Position numbers and translations under genes: made by a program
Notes under the pieces: model-generated
Database searches by the model: none
What the model saw: the letters and a program-made list of their open reading frames with translations, nothing else
Told to the model about the DNA's origin: nothing
In this document: positions 15,930 through 26,716 of the stretch, piece after piece
Numbering within the stretch: the stretch's first letter is position 1
Layout of the letters: each line of letters starts with the position of its first letter
DNA from: Virgisporangium aliadipatigenens
Lineage (GTDB): Bacteria > Actinomycetota > Actinomycetes > Mycobacteriales > Micromonosporaceae
Reading direction: 5' to 3'
Length of the DNA: 42,440 bases
Assembly (NCBI RefSeq): GCF_016863615.1
Contig: NZ_BOPF01000060.1
Location: 1 to 42,440, forward strand

Positions 15930-16001
15930 ATGCCGAATGGTGCCCGCGACATGTACCGTATGAGCCACGAGAGATGCCTGACGTGTGGGGCGTGCCGGTA
16001 A
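15930..16001 (+). CDS. Short upstream ORF with CxxCxxC, overlapping the extended DUF3073 frame
   Basis: A 23-codon ORF beginning MPNGARDMYR and ending RCLTCGACR, three cysteines two residues apart near its end. A strong ribosome-binding site (GGGAGGGCGAG) lies directly before its ATG at 15930. The stop TAA at 15999-16001 shares its last A with an ATG (TAATG) that is in frame with the downstream DUF3073 gene. This is the geometry of translational coupling or a leader peptide. The CxxCxxC could bind a metal or make translation sensitive to cysteine supply. Nothing is known of such a peptide here; the ORF is too short for statistics, so confidence is moderate. Confidence 0.45.
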   Translation: MPNGARDMYRMSHERCLTCGACR

Positions 16002-16036
16002 TGGCTGCCCCTAATTCTGTGCGAGGGGGTCGAGCC

Positions 16037-16291
16037 ATGGGGCGCGGCCGTGCTAAGGCCAAGCAGACTAGGGTGGCCCGGGAGTTGAAATACCACTCCC
16101 CGAACACCGACCTCGCCGCGTTGCAGCGTGAGCTTGCCGCGAGCCGTGGGTCCGCCGACCCGGTCGAGTCCGAGTACTCCGACGAGTACGCGGACGCCGA
16201 CGAGGACGACGAAGACCTCGACGAGGACGACGGTCCCGAGGCCAACGGTGGCGGGGGTAGCAGGGGCGGCTCCGGTTGGGGCTCTCGGTGA
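16037..16291 (+). CDS. DUF3073 protein
   Basis: An 84-residue protein starting MGRGRAKAKQTRVARELKYH, the invariant opening of DUF3073, followed by an extremely acidic stretch (SDEYADADEDDEDLDEDDG) and a Gly-rich end. The strongly basic head and acidic tail suggest a nucleic-acid-associated or ribosome-associated protein, but no function is established. ATG 16037 is preferred from conservation and from GAGGGGG upstream; ATG 16001, overlapping the short ORF stop, would add 12 residues. As I recall, it lies between vdh and purM in Streptomyces too. Confidence 0.9.
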   Translation: MGRGRAKAKQTRVARELKYHSPNTDLAALQRELAASRGSADPVESEYSDEYADADEDDEDLDEDDGPEANGGGGSRGGSGWGSR

Positions 16292-16327
16292 CGCCGGGTT
16301 CGCCCGGATCCTGAGGAATTAGGCCTG

Positions 16328-16357
16328 CACAGGCACGCGGGATTCCGCGTGCCTGTG
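16328..16357 (+). terminator. Strong hairpin after the DUF3073 gene
   Basis: A perfect 13-bp stem, CACAGGCACGCGG (16328-16340) with CCGCGTGCCTGTG (16345-16357), and a GATT loop. It lies 37 bases after the DUF3073 stop. No T tract follows, which is common for actinobacterial terminators. It would also face transcription arriving from the converging RiPP genes at 16493. Confidence 0.65.
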
Positions 16358-16492
16358 TCATGCCCGCATCCTGCGCGGACCATCCAGCGATGACGTGTGA
16401 TGTCCCGGCGACTCCATGAGCCGCCGGGACCTTGTGCGTCGGTGGTGCATGCGGCCGGCTCACGCCGAGCCGTTCTCCGACGCGTGCGCGCT

Positions 16493-16687
16493 TCAGCGTG
16501 GCCGGTTGTTCCAGTTGTAGAACGTCGGGATGTTCTCGAAGTGGTTCCACGCGCACACCGCGCTGTCGCCGTCCCCACCGGTCTCGGCGCGGGCGGCACG
16601 CGCCTCCTCCGCCTCGGCCAGGAGCGCGTTCAACCCCTCCGCGTTGGCGCGTAGGCGGGCCTCCACGGGATCACCGGTTGGCGGCAT
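16493..16687 (-). CDS. amcA: RiPP precursor peptide, multiple three-residue-cyclophane type (AmcA-like)
   Basis: A 64-residue peptide. Residues 1-40 are a charged, Ala/Glu-rich leader predicted helical (RLRANAEGLNALLAEAEEAR). The C-terminus after a Gly/Asp linker is the presumed core: CAWNHFENIPTFYNWNNRPR. It holds three aromatic-X-Asn triads, F50-E-N52, F56-Y-N58 and W59-N-N61, plus W47-N-H49. Radical SAM cyclophane synthases join an aromatic ring carbon to the beta carbon of the third residue of such triads, often Asn. The ATG at 16687 lies inside the maturase gene, overlapping its end by 17 bases, so the two are coupled. The modification is inferred; the AmcA name is from memory of this family. 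Confidence 0.75.
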   Translation of the reverse strand: MPPTGDPVEARLRANAEGLNALLAEAEEARAARAETGGDGDSAVCAWNHFENIPTFYNWNNRPR

Positions 16688-17780
16688 GGTCGAGCACTCC
16701 CTCCAGTAGGCGGATCTTGCTGTTGCGGCAGTGGTCCGTCTCCGTGACGTCGAACCGGCCGTGCTCGAAATACCGGTTGGCCGCGTGCGCACCGCCGCAG
16801 AAGCCGAAGTACGGGCAGGTGGCGCGGCAGCCCTCGACGCCGTCGAGGAACTCGCGCAGCCACGGGGTGCGTTCGACCGCGCCCGCCAGGATCTCGGCGA
16901 GCGGCGTGTCGCGCACGGTGCCGGAGGAGAAGTCGCCGTAGCGCCGGTCGGTGAAGCCGGCCAGCTCGGGGGAGAGTACGAAGACGCGGCCGTCCGCGGC
17001 GACCGTCGGGATCGGGTCCAACCGTCGGGGCAGCACGCCGTCCGCGGTGCCGGCGAGGACCGCACCGGCGTACCGGAGCGTGTACTCGATCTCGCGCAGG
17101 TGGATGCGCGGATCCCGGCGCCAGGCCTCGACCAGGGCGGCCCAGAATCCCCGCACGTCCGACTCGGCGTGGGCGTTGGCGCGGGCGTTGACGCCCTCCT
17201 GCTCCTCGATGTTGATCCCGAGAACGTCGCAGCCCAGGTCGAGGAAGTAGGCGTACAGCTCCGCGGCGAGCTCCGGCCGGGGATCACTCACCACGCACAG
17301 CGCCGAGAACGGCAGCTCGTGCCGGCGCAGCGCGTCCACCCCGCGCACGATCCGCTCGTACGCCGGCGCGCCGCCCCGTGTGACCCGCTGACCGTTACGG
17401 ACAGCCGGGCCGTCAACGCTCACACTGACTCGGACGCGGTGGGCAGCGAAAAAGTTGCACCACCGGTCGTCGATCAGCGTCGCGTTGGTTTGCACATGGT
17501 GCTCGACGCCCTCGAACGGCGCCATCAACGCCGCCAGGTGATCACGGCCCGCCGCCAGCGGCTCACCGCCGTGCCACACCACCGAGAAGCGTTCGTTGTC
17601 GGCGGCCCAGCGGTTGACGTCCGCCGCCACCGCCCGGGCCACCTCGACCGGCATGCGCCGATCGAGGGCCCGATGAGGGAGATAGCAGTAGGTGCAGTCC
17701 AGATTGCACAGGGTGGTCGGCTGGAGGACGACATACTCGGGAACGGCGGCCACGCCGCTCATCCCGGTCCATGCCATCAC
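16671..17780 (-). CDS. amcB: Radical SAM/SPASM peptide maturase (AmcB-like cyclophane synthase)
   Basis: A 369-residue radical SAM enzyme. The [4Fe-4S] ligands are C25, C29 and C32 in TTLCNLDCTYCYLPHR. A SPASM-type C-terminus follows (GCRATCPYFGFCGG, and a final Cys in TDHCRNSK) for auxiliary clusters. HGGEPLAAG is the SAM-binding GGE motif. Enzymes of this type modify ribosomal peptides; the adjacent aromatic-X-Asn precursor points to C-C cyclophane formation. GTG 17780 and ATG 17777 are both possible starts, only 12-15 bases after the purM stop, so it is probably transcribed with purF-purM. No protease or transporter gene is adjacent. Confidence 0.85.
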   Translation of the reverse strand: MMAWTGMSGVAAVPEYVVLQPTTLCNLDCTYCYLPHRALDRRMPVEVARAVAADVNRWAADNERFSVVWHGGEPLAAGRDHLAALMAPFEGVEHHVQTNATLIDDRWCNFFAAHRVRVSVSVDGPAVRNGQRVTRGGAPAYERIVRGVDALRRHELPFSALCVVSDPRPELAAELYAYFLDLGCDVLGINIEEQEGVNARANAHAESDVRGFWAALVEAWRRDPRIHLREIEYTLRYAGAVLAGTADGVLPRRLDPIPTVAADGRVFVLSPELAGFTDRRYGDFSSGTVRDTPLAEILAGAVERTPWLREFLDGVEGCRATCPYFGFCGGAHAANRYFEHGRFDVTETDHCRNSKIRLLEGVLDHAANR

Positions 17781-17792
17781 CGGCCCCGGCGG

Positions 17793-18938
17793 TCAGCCGC
17801 TGGTGTACGAGCCGACCATCTGCACCTCGCCGGTGCCCTCGACGACCTCACCGACCTGCCACGACTCGATCCCGCGCCCGGCGAGGAACGCCAGCGCGCG
17901 ATCGGCGTCGGCCGGCGCCACCACGGCCATCATGCCCACGCCCATGTTGAACGTGGCCTCCATCTCCATCTCCTCGATGCGCCCCTTGGCGCGCACCAGG
18001 TCGAAGATCGGCTGCGGCCGCCACGTCGAACGGTCCACCACCGCGTCGGCCGTCTCCGGCAGCACCCGCACCAGGTTGCCGGGCACGCCGCCGCCGGTGA
18101 TGTGGGCCAGCGCCCGCACCTCGCACTCCTTCATGAGGTCGAGGCAGTCCCTGGCGTAGATCTTGGTCGGGGTCAGCAGCTCCTCGCCGAGCGTGCGCTG
18201 GCTGCCGAACTCGTCGATCACCGTCTCCAACCGCATCCGGCCCTGGCCGAGCAGCACGTGCCGGACCAGCGAGTAGCCGTTGGAGTGCAGACCCGACGAA
18301 CGCATCGCGATGACCGCGTCGCCGACCTCCACCCGGTGCTTGCCCAGGATCGCGTCGTGCTCCACCACGCCGACCCCGGTACCGGAGATGTCGTACTCGT
18401 CGGGGCGCATCACGCCGGGGTGCTCCGCCGTCTCGCCGCCCAGCAGGGCGCAACCGGCGTACCGGCAGCCGTCGGCGATGCCCGCGCCGATCTCCGCCAC
18501 CCGGTCCGGCACGACCTCGCCGCACGCGATGTAGTCGAGCAGGAACAGCGGCTCCGCCCCGCACGCCACCAGGTCGTCCACGACCATCGCGACCAGGTCG
18601 ATGCCGACCGTGTCGTGGATCTGCAGGGTCTGCGCGATCACCAGCTTGGTGCCGACGCCGTCCGTCGAGGAGGCGAGCACCGGCTCCCGGTACTTCGACA
18701 TGTCCAGCTTGAACAGGCCGGCGAAGCCGCCGAGGTCGCCCATGACCTCCGGCCGGTGGGCCCGCTTCACCTTGCCCTTGAGCAACTCCACGGCACGCTC
18801 ACCGGCGTGGATGGAAACGCCGGCGTCGGCGTAGGTGACGGTGCGCCGGCGTCCGGCCCGGCCGCTGCCGGCCGTCCAGAGCTGCTTGTCGGGGCTGTTA
18901 CCGGAACCACCGGATGCGCGCTCGTCCACGTGCGTCAC
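17793..18938 (-). CDS. purM: Phosphoribosylformylglycinamidine cyclo-ligase (AIR synthetase)
   Basis: A 381-residue PurM. It converts FGAM to AIR with ATP in step 5 of purine synthesis. Characteristic segments are TYADAGVSIHAGERAVE, ASSTDGVGTKL (substrate and Mg2+ site), LLGGETAEHPGV, GLHSNGYSLVR, and ITGGGVPGNL. The first 32 residues (Gly/Ser/Arg-rich) extend beyond the usual start, so a later start such as GTG in the TVTYADAG region is possible. The annotated GTG at 18938 has AAGGGGAAG upstream. It starts 10 bases after purF and is followed closely by the RiPP maturase gene. Confidence 0.96.
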   Translation of the reverse strand: MTHVDERASGGSGNSPDKQLWTAGSGRAGRRRTVTYADAGVSIHAGERAVELLKGKVKRAHRPEVMGDLGGFAGLFKLDMSKYREPVLASSTDGVGTKLVIAQTLQIHDTVGIDLVAMVVDDLVACGAEPLFLLDYIACGEVVPDRVAEIGAGIADGCRYAGCALLGGETAEHPGVMRPDEYDISGTGVGVVEHDAILGKHRVEVGDAVIAMRSSGLHSNGYSLVRHVLLGQGRMRLETVIDEFGSQRTLGEELLTPTKIYARDCLDLMKECEVRALAHITGGGVPGNLVRVLPETADAVVDRSTWRPQPIFDLVRAKGRIEEMEMEATFNMGVGMMAVVAPADADRALAFLAGRGIESWQVGEVVEGTGEVQMVGSYTSG

Positions 18939-18948
18939 GTTCTTCCCC

Positions 18949-20472
18949 TTAGGGCTGGCTGAGAAGGGCAGGATGGTCAGCGCTGTCGAGCGCAGCGTTG
19001 GCGGGCGGCTGCGCCGCCGCTCGGACCAGGCCCTCCAGTACGTGTTTGCCGATCACGTTGTCGGCGGGAAGCTCGATCGGGTACTCGCCGTCGAAGCAGG
19101 CCCGGCAGAGCCGGCTCGTCGGCTGCTCGGTCGCCGCGATGAGACCGGGCAGGGAGACATACCCCAGGGAGTCGGCGCCGATCGCGCGCCGGATCCCCTC
19201 GTTGTCGAGACCGTTGGCCAGCAGCTCCGCGCGGGTCGCGAAGTCGATGCCGTAGAAGCAGGGCCACTTGACCGGGGGCGAGGAGATCCGCACGTGCACC
19301 TCGATCGCCCCGGCCTCGCGCAACATGCGCACGATGGCGCGCTGCGTGTTGCCCCGCACGATCGAGTCGTCGACCACCACCAGCCGCTTGCCCCGCACGT
19401 TGTCGCGCAGCGGGTTGAGCTTGAGGCGGACCCCGAGCTGGCGGATGGTCTGCGACGGCTGGATGAAGGTGCGGCCCACGTAGGCGTTCTTCAGCAGGCC
19501 GGCGCCGTAGGGGATGCCGGACTCCGCGGCGTAGCCGATCGCCGCCGGGGTGCCCGACTCCGGTACCGGGATGACCATGTCGGCCTCGACCGGGTGCTCG
19601 CGGGCCAGGGTGCGCCCGATCGCGACCCGCGCGGAGTGGACGTTGCGGCCGGAGATCGTCGTGTCGGGGCGCGCCAGGTAGACGTACTCGAACAGGCAGC
19701 CCTTGGGATCCGGCGCGGCGAAGCGGCTGGAACGCAGGCCGTGCTCGTCGATCGCGAGCAGTTCGCCCGGCTCGATCTCGCGCACGACGCTGGCGCCGAC
19801 GATGTCCAGCGCCGCCGTCTCGCTGGCGACCACCCAGCCGCGCTCAAGGCGGCCGAGCACCAGCGGGCGGACGCCGTTGGCGTCGCGCGCGGCGTACAGA
19901 GTGTCGTCGTCCATGAACACGAAGCTGAAGGCCCCGCGCAGCGTCGGCAGCACCTCCAGGGCCGCGGCCTCCACGGACAGGTCCGGCCGGGCCGCCAGCA
20001 ACGCCGTCACCAGCGCGGTGTCGGAGGTGGCACCCACGTCGCCGACGCCCAGCTCGGCCGCGCGGCGGGCCAACTCGGCCGTGTTGACCAGGTTGCCGTT
20101 GTGCGCCAGCGCGATCGTCGTACCACCGTCGGTGGCGCGCAGCGTCGGCTGCGCGTTTTCCCACGTCGAGCCGCCGGTGGTGGAGTAACGCGTGTGGCCG
20201 ATCGCGATGTGCCCCCGGAGGGAGGACAGGGTGGGCTCGTCGAACACCTGCGCCACCAGGCCGAGGTCCTTGTAGACCATCACACCCGTGCCGTCGGAGA
20301 CCGCGATGCCCGCCGCCTCCTGGCCCCGGTGCTGGAGCGCGTACATACCGAAATAGCTGAGCTTTGCCACTTCTTCGCCGGGGGCCCACACACCGAACAC
20401 GCCGCATTCGTCCTGAGGACCGGGCTGCTGCGGGTCGATGTCGTGGCTGAGCCGGCCGTCGCCTCGGGGCAC
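18949..20472 (-). CDS. purF: Amidophosphoribosyltransferase
   Basis: A 507-residue PurF, the first committed step of purine synthesis (PRPP + glutamine to phosphoribosylamine). The N-terminal nucleophile is C23 (DECGVFGVW), exposed after removal of a 22-residue propeptide as in the Bacillus-type enzyme. The PRPP site is VVVDDSIVRGNT. Cysteines in GCLFEYVYL, KWPCFYGID and LCRAC are the expected [4Fe-4S] ligands. Start is GTG 20472. It is the first gene of purF-purM-amcB-amcA; TACACT at 20559-20564 (minus strand) is a possible -10. Confidence 0.96.
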   Translation of the reverse strand: MPRGDGRLSHDIDPQQPGPQDECGVFGVWAPGEEVAKLSYFGMYALQHRGQEAAGIAVSDGTGVMVYKDLGLVAQVFDEPTLSSLRGHIAIGHTRYSTTGGSTWENAQPTLRATDGGTTIALAHNGNLVNTAELARRAAELGVGDVGATSDTALVTALLAARPDLSVEAAALEVLPTLRGAFSFVFMDDDTLYAARDANGVRPLVLGRLERGWVVASETAALDIVGASVVREIEPGELLAIDEHGLRSSRFAAPDPKGCLFEYVYLARPDTTISGRNVHSARVAIGRTLAREHPVEADMVIPVPESGTPAAIGYAAESGIPYGAGLLKNAYVGRTFIQPSQTIRQLGVRLKLNPLRDNVRGKRLVVVDDSIVRGNTQRAIVRMLREAGAIEVHVRISSPPVKWPCFYGIDFATRAELLANGLDNEGIRRAIGADSLGYVSLPGLIAATEQPTSRLCRACFDGEYPIELPADNVIGKHVLEGLVRAAAQPPANAALDSADHPALLSQP

Positions 20473-20558
20473 TGCCGCTCCTGTTCTGCGGGAGTCTGGG
20501 GGTCGTGTGGCGCTGCCGAGGGCGATTGATCCTGCAAGGTCGCCGTCGCCGAGATGAC

Positions 20559-20564
20559 AGTGTA
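20559..20564 (-). promoter_or_regulatory. -10 candidate for the purF unit
   Basis: On the minus strand these bases read TACACT, a TANNNT -10. Transcription would start at about 20552, about 80 bases before the purF GTG, in the 118-base gap after the sterol-carrier-like gene. No clear -35 or known riboswitch fold was recognised. Confidence 0.3.
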
Positions 20565-20590
20565 CGTGAGTCAGCCGGAATCGAGCAGCG

Positions 20591-20983
20591 TCACGCCTCT
20601 CCAGCGGCCCCTGCTGTGGGCGTTCTCCCAGCTAACGGAAGGTACGGGGTGAGGTCGGCCCGGTTGCCGCTCGCGCGCACGCGCCCGGAGTTCACCGCGT
20701 CGGCCCAGGAACTACGCCCCGTGGCCAGATCTATCCACGTGCGGGGGTCGGTCTCTATCACGTTCGGCGGGGTGCCACGGGTGTGACGCGGCCCGGCCAC
20801 ACACTGGATTGCACCGTACGGCGGAACCCGCACCTCCACCGATCGGCCAGGGGCAAGGTCCGCCAACGCCCCGAGCAGGACTCTTACGGCATCCCGCACT
20901 GTCGTCCGATCCGGCTCTTCACCGCGTTCCAGGGTTTCGAGAACGGCATCAACCGGGCCTAAATCACGGTATTTAGCGGACAC
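20591..20983 (-). CDS. Sterol carrier protein (SCP2)-like
   Basis: About 130 residues. AKYRDLGPVDAVLETLERGE begins the conserved part; VRVPPYGAIQCVAGPRHTRG, TPPNVIETDPRTWIDLATGR and VRASGNRADLTPYLPL are typical of the actinobacterial sterol-carrier-family protein encoded beside purF. The hydrophobic pocket of SCP2 folds binds lipids; the ligand is unknown. The start is uncertain: GTG 20983 opens the conserved region but has no evident ribosome-binding site. ATG 21022 or TTG 21052 would add 13 or 23 residues. Confidence 0.75.
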   Translation of the reverse strand: MSAKYRDLGPVDAVLETLERGEEPDRTTVRDAVRVLLGALADLAPGRSVEVRVPPYGAIQCVAGPRHTRGTPPNVIETDPRTWIDLATGRSSWADAVNSGRVRASGNRADLTPYLPLAGRTPTAGAAGEA

Positions 20984-21180
20984 AGCGGGACGATATGACC
21001 AGCCGCCGCCGGACCGCAACATGTGCCGGGTTTCGCGCTGCGCCGTCAACAAGGCATAGTTTGCTGCGGTGCTTCAGGCGACGTGAATGTTACGCGCAAA
21101 CATGTGGCTACGGAGCGTCAATTTCGGCCGGCGGGCGGCCGGCGACGAGACAGGTGGGCCGACACCGGAGGGTTGAGAAC

Positions 21181-22776
21181 GTGACTACGCACAGACGAGG
21201 GTTTCTGCGCCGACTCGGCGTGGCGACCACCATCGCACTCGGCGTAGTGCTTCTACCGGCGCTACCCGCACAGGCCGCTGCGACCGTTTCTGCCGCGCCG
21301 GGCAGTATCGAGCTGGGGCCCAACGACAACCGCAGCATCACGATCCAGGTGGCCGCCGACGCCCAGGGCTCGATCCCGGGCCAGGTGGACGTCAACTTCG
21401 GCGGCCAGGTCGCCGGCGCGTTGAAGATCTCGGCCAACGGCGGCTGCGAGGTGAGCGGCACCAACGTCACCTGCAACGTCGGCCGGCTGGACCCCAACGA
21501 GGACAAGTCCTTCTCGATCGGCGTCTCGGCCAACGCTTCGGCGGTGCAGCCCGGCCAGACGCTGACGGGCCAGGCGACGGTCAAGGGCGAGCTCGGGGTC
21601 AACGGCTCCAAGACGATCCCGATCACCCTCAAGGGCCCGCAGGCGCAGCAGTCGCAGTCGCCCACGGTCACCGAGGTCTCCGGCACCGTCAGCGACATCA
21701 CCACCTCGACGCCGATCGGCAGCGCCTCCGTCCTGTTGAAGGCCGGGGACAAGGAAAAGCGCATCAGCACCGACAACAACGGCAAGTTCAAGTTCGTGGG
21801 CACGGCCGCCGATCCGATCCCGCCGGGGTCGATCACGGTCGAGGCGACGAAGTCCGGCTTCAAGACCGCCACCGCCACGCGCAACGGCAACGCCAACTCC
21901 GCCGTCACCGGGCTGGCGCTGAAGCTGGAGACCGGCAGCGCGGCCGCGAGCCCACCGCCGACGGTCGAGGAATCCGGCAACACCGACCCGAACGCCTCGG
22001 ACTCGGGCGCTCCCGACCTGGCCAACACCGCGCCGGCAGCCAACGAGGACGGCACGAGCATGCTCTCCTGGGTGCTGATCGGCATGGGCGTCCTGCTCGT
22101 TCTGCTCGGTGTCGGTGCCATCGTCGTGCTGCTGCGCCGCAACAAGGACGACCGCGAGCCGGAGGACGACTTCGACGACGGCGGTCCGCACGACGACCGC
22201 ACCCGCGTCGGTGCCGTTCCGGGCAGCCGGGGCGCTTACCACGGCGGTGCGACCGACGCGACCCGCGTGGCCCGTGGCGGCATCAGCGACGCGCCCACCG
22301 AGATCGTCCGGCCGCAGGCGCCGCTCGACGAGTTCCCCGACCCGTACGCGGCACCCGCTCCGACGCAGGTCGGTGGCTACCCGCCCCAGGGCGGCGGGTA
22401 CGGCAACGGCGGCTACAACAACGGTGGATACGACGACGGCTACGGCAACCGGGGTGGCGGCGGCGGCCAGTACGGCGACGCGACCCGGGTCGGCGGTGGC
22501 GGTGGCGGTGGTGGCTACGGCGGCGAGACCCGCGTCGGCGGCTACCCCACGGACCGCGGCGACGGCGGCTACCCGCAGGCCGGCGGCAACAACTACCCGC
22601 CGCAGGGCGGCCAGTACGGCGGCGGTGACTACGGCCGCGGCGGCGACCGCTCGTACGAGGGCGGGTACCCGCCCCAGGGCGGCGGCTACGAGCCGCCCCG
22701 CGCCGGTGGCTACGACCGCGGCAACTACGAGCGCCCCCCGCAGCGCGGCCGCCAGGTGAACTGGATGGACGACTAG
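21181..22776 (+). CDS. Membrane-anchored surface protein with carboxypeptidase-regulatory-like domain and TRV-rich cytoplasmic tail
   Basis: A 531-residue protein. A twin-arginine-like signal (RRGFLRRLGVATTIALGVVL, cleavage after PAQA) leads to an extracellular beta-rich domain (residues 31-165). A carboxypeptidase-regulatory-like Ig domain follows at about 180-260 (VSGTVSDITTSTPIGSASVL). A transmembrane helix lies at about 294-318 (WVLIGMGVLLVLLGVGAIVV). The last 210 residues are a Gly/Tyr/Asp/Arg-rich cytoplasmic tail with four Thr-Arg-Val motifs at T341, T361, T435 and T450, each after an acidic or Ala residue. Such sites are plausible Ser/Thr kinase and FHA-binding sites. Start GTG 21181 with GGAGGG upstream. 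Function unknown. Confidence 0.8.
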   Translation: MTTHRRGFLRRLGVATTIALGVVLLPALPAQAAATVSAAPGSIELGPNDNRSITIQVAADAQGSIPGQVDVNFGGQVAGALKISANGGCEVSGTNVTCNVGRLDPNEDKSFSIGVSANASAVQPGQTLTGQATVKGELGVNGSKTIPITLKGPQAQQSQSPTVTEVSGTVSDITTSTPIGSASVLLKAGDKEKRISTDNNGKFKFVGTAADPIPPGSITVEATKSGFKTATATRNGNANSAVTGLALKLETGSAAASPPPTVEESGNTDPNASDSGAPDLANTAPAANEDGTSMLSWVLIGMGVLLVLLGVGAIVVLLRRNKDDREPEDDFDDGGPHDDRTRVGAVPGSRGAYHGGATDATRVARGGISDAPTEIVRPQAPLDEFPDPYAAPAPTQVGGYPPQGGGYGNGGYNNGGYDDGYGNRGGGGGQYGDATRVGGGGGGGGYGGETRVGGYPTDRGDGGYPQAGGNNYPPQGGQYGGGDYGRGGDRSYEGGYPPQGGGYEPPRAGGYDRGNYERPPQRGRQVNWMDD

Positions 22777-22790
22777 AAAATCGCAGAAAG

Positions 22791-22817
22791 AGCCGGCCCC
22801 TTCGGGCCGGCTTTTTC
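22791..22817 (+). terminator. Rho-independent terminator
   Basis: AGCCGGCCC (22791-22799) pairs perfectly with GGGCCGGCT (22804-22812) around a CTTC loop and is followed by TTTTC. It ends the surface-protein gene on the plus strand and lies just after the ComB-like gene stop on the minus strand. Confidence 0.9.
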
Positions 22818-22827
22818 GTTGCGCGGT

Positions 22828-23517
22828 TCAGGCCTGGGTGAAGGCGCCCGCGCGGTAGAGCGGGACGGCGGGCGAGACGTTCAGGGCGGTGGCGCGGGCT
22901 ACCGTGTCGGGGTCCAGCGCGCGGGCCGTCACGGTGCCCTGCACCGCCGCCGCCACGTCCGGGATGGCGCCGTAGGCCGCCAGTGCAACGGCCGCCTCGA
23001 CGCTCAGCAGCGCGTCGCCCGTGGACAGGGCGTCCACGACGGCCGCGGCACCCAGCAGGTCGGCCGCACAGGGACGCAGCCCGCCGTCGGGCCAGCGCTT
23101 GCCGGCCGCCACGACGCCGACCGGGCGTTCGGGGGTGCCGAAGCCCTCGGCGGTCAGCCAGGCGCCGGCCGCGTGGGCGTTCCGCAGGCCGGCGGCCAGC
23201 ACGGGACGGCCGGTCGAAGCAGCCGCGGCCACGACCGCGGCTCCCAGCGGCGCGGGCAGGACCAGATCGGCGACGCCGTCGCGAGCGGGCGCGACGCTCC
23301 CGGCGATCCGGCGGGCGAACTCCGCCGCCTGATCCGGCCAGGGGAACGGGTGCACCCGGCTACCCACCGCCACCGCCGTCTCGACGTCGGTCGTGAACGT
23401 GAGCACCTCGACGACCACGAGAGCCGCGCAGGTGCGGGCGAACTCCGCCGCACCCGCGAGGCCCCACTCGAAGCGCACACCGGTGCCGGGCTGGCTGAGT
23501 ACCGGCTCCCCGGTCAC
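22828..23517 (-). CDS. 2-phosphosulfolactate phosphatase (ComB)-like protein
   Basis: A 229-residue protein of the ComB fold. The opening VVVEVLTFTTDVETAVAVG corresponds to the family VVDVLRFSTT motif, here with Glu for the usual Asp. VADLVLPAPLGAAVV and RPVGVVAAGKRWPDG follow the family pattern. In methanogens ComB dephosphorylates 2-phosphosulfolactate in coenzyme M synthesis; actinobacteria do not make coenzyme M, so the real substrate here is probably different. Start GTG 23517, 19 bases after the purL stop, suggesting it is the last gene of the purSQL unit. Confidence 0.8.
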   Translation of the reverse strand: MTGEPVLSQPGTGVRFEWGLAGAAEFARTCAALVVVEVLTFTTDVETAVAVGSRVHPFPWPDQAAEFARRIAGSVAPARDGVADLVLPAPLGAAVVAAAASTGRPVLAAGLRNAHAAGAWLTAEGFGTPERPVGVVAAGKRWPDGGLRPCAADLLGAAAVVDALSTGDALLSVEAAVALAAYGAIPDVAAAVQGTVTARALDPDTVARATALNVSPAVPLYRAGAFTQA

Positions 23518-23536
23518 CGGCGTGCGTCGTTACCGC

Positions 23537-26712
<3,176 letters not shown>

Positions 26713-26716
<4 letters not shown>

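Noticed and set aside
16068-16599. Minus-strand frames opposite DUF3073 (up to 227 codons)
   Set aside because: They are shadows of the DUF3073 gene and of the intergenic hairpin, with no start signal.
16731-18962. Plus-strand open frame of 743 codons opposite the radical SAM gene and purM
   Set aside because: It crosses two well-supported genes on the other strand and has His/Arg/Gly-rich antisense composition.
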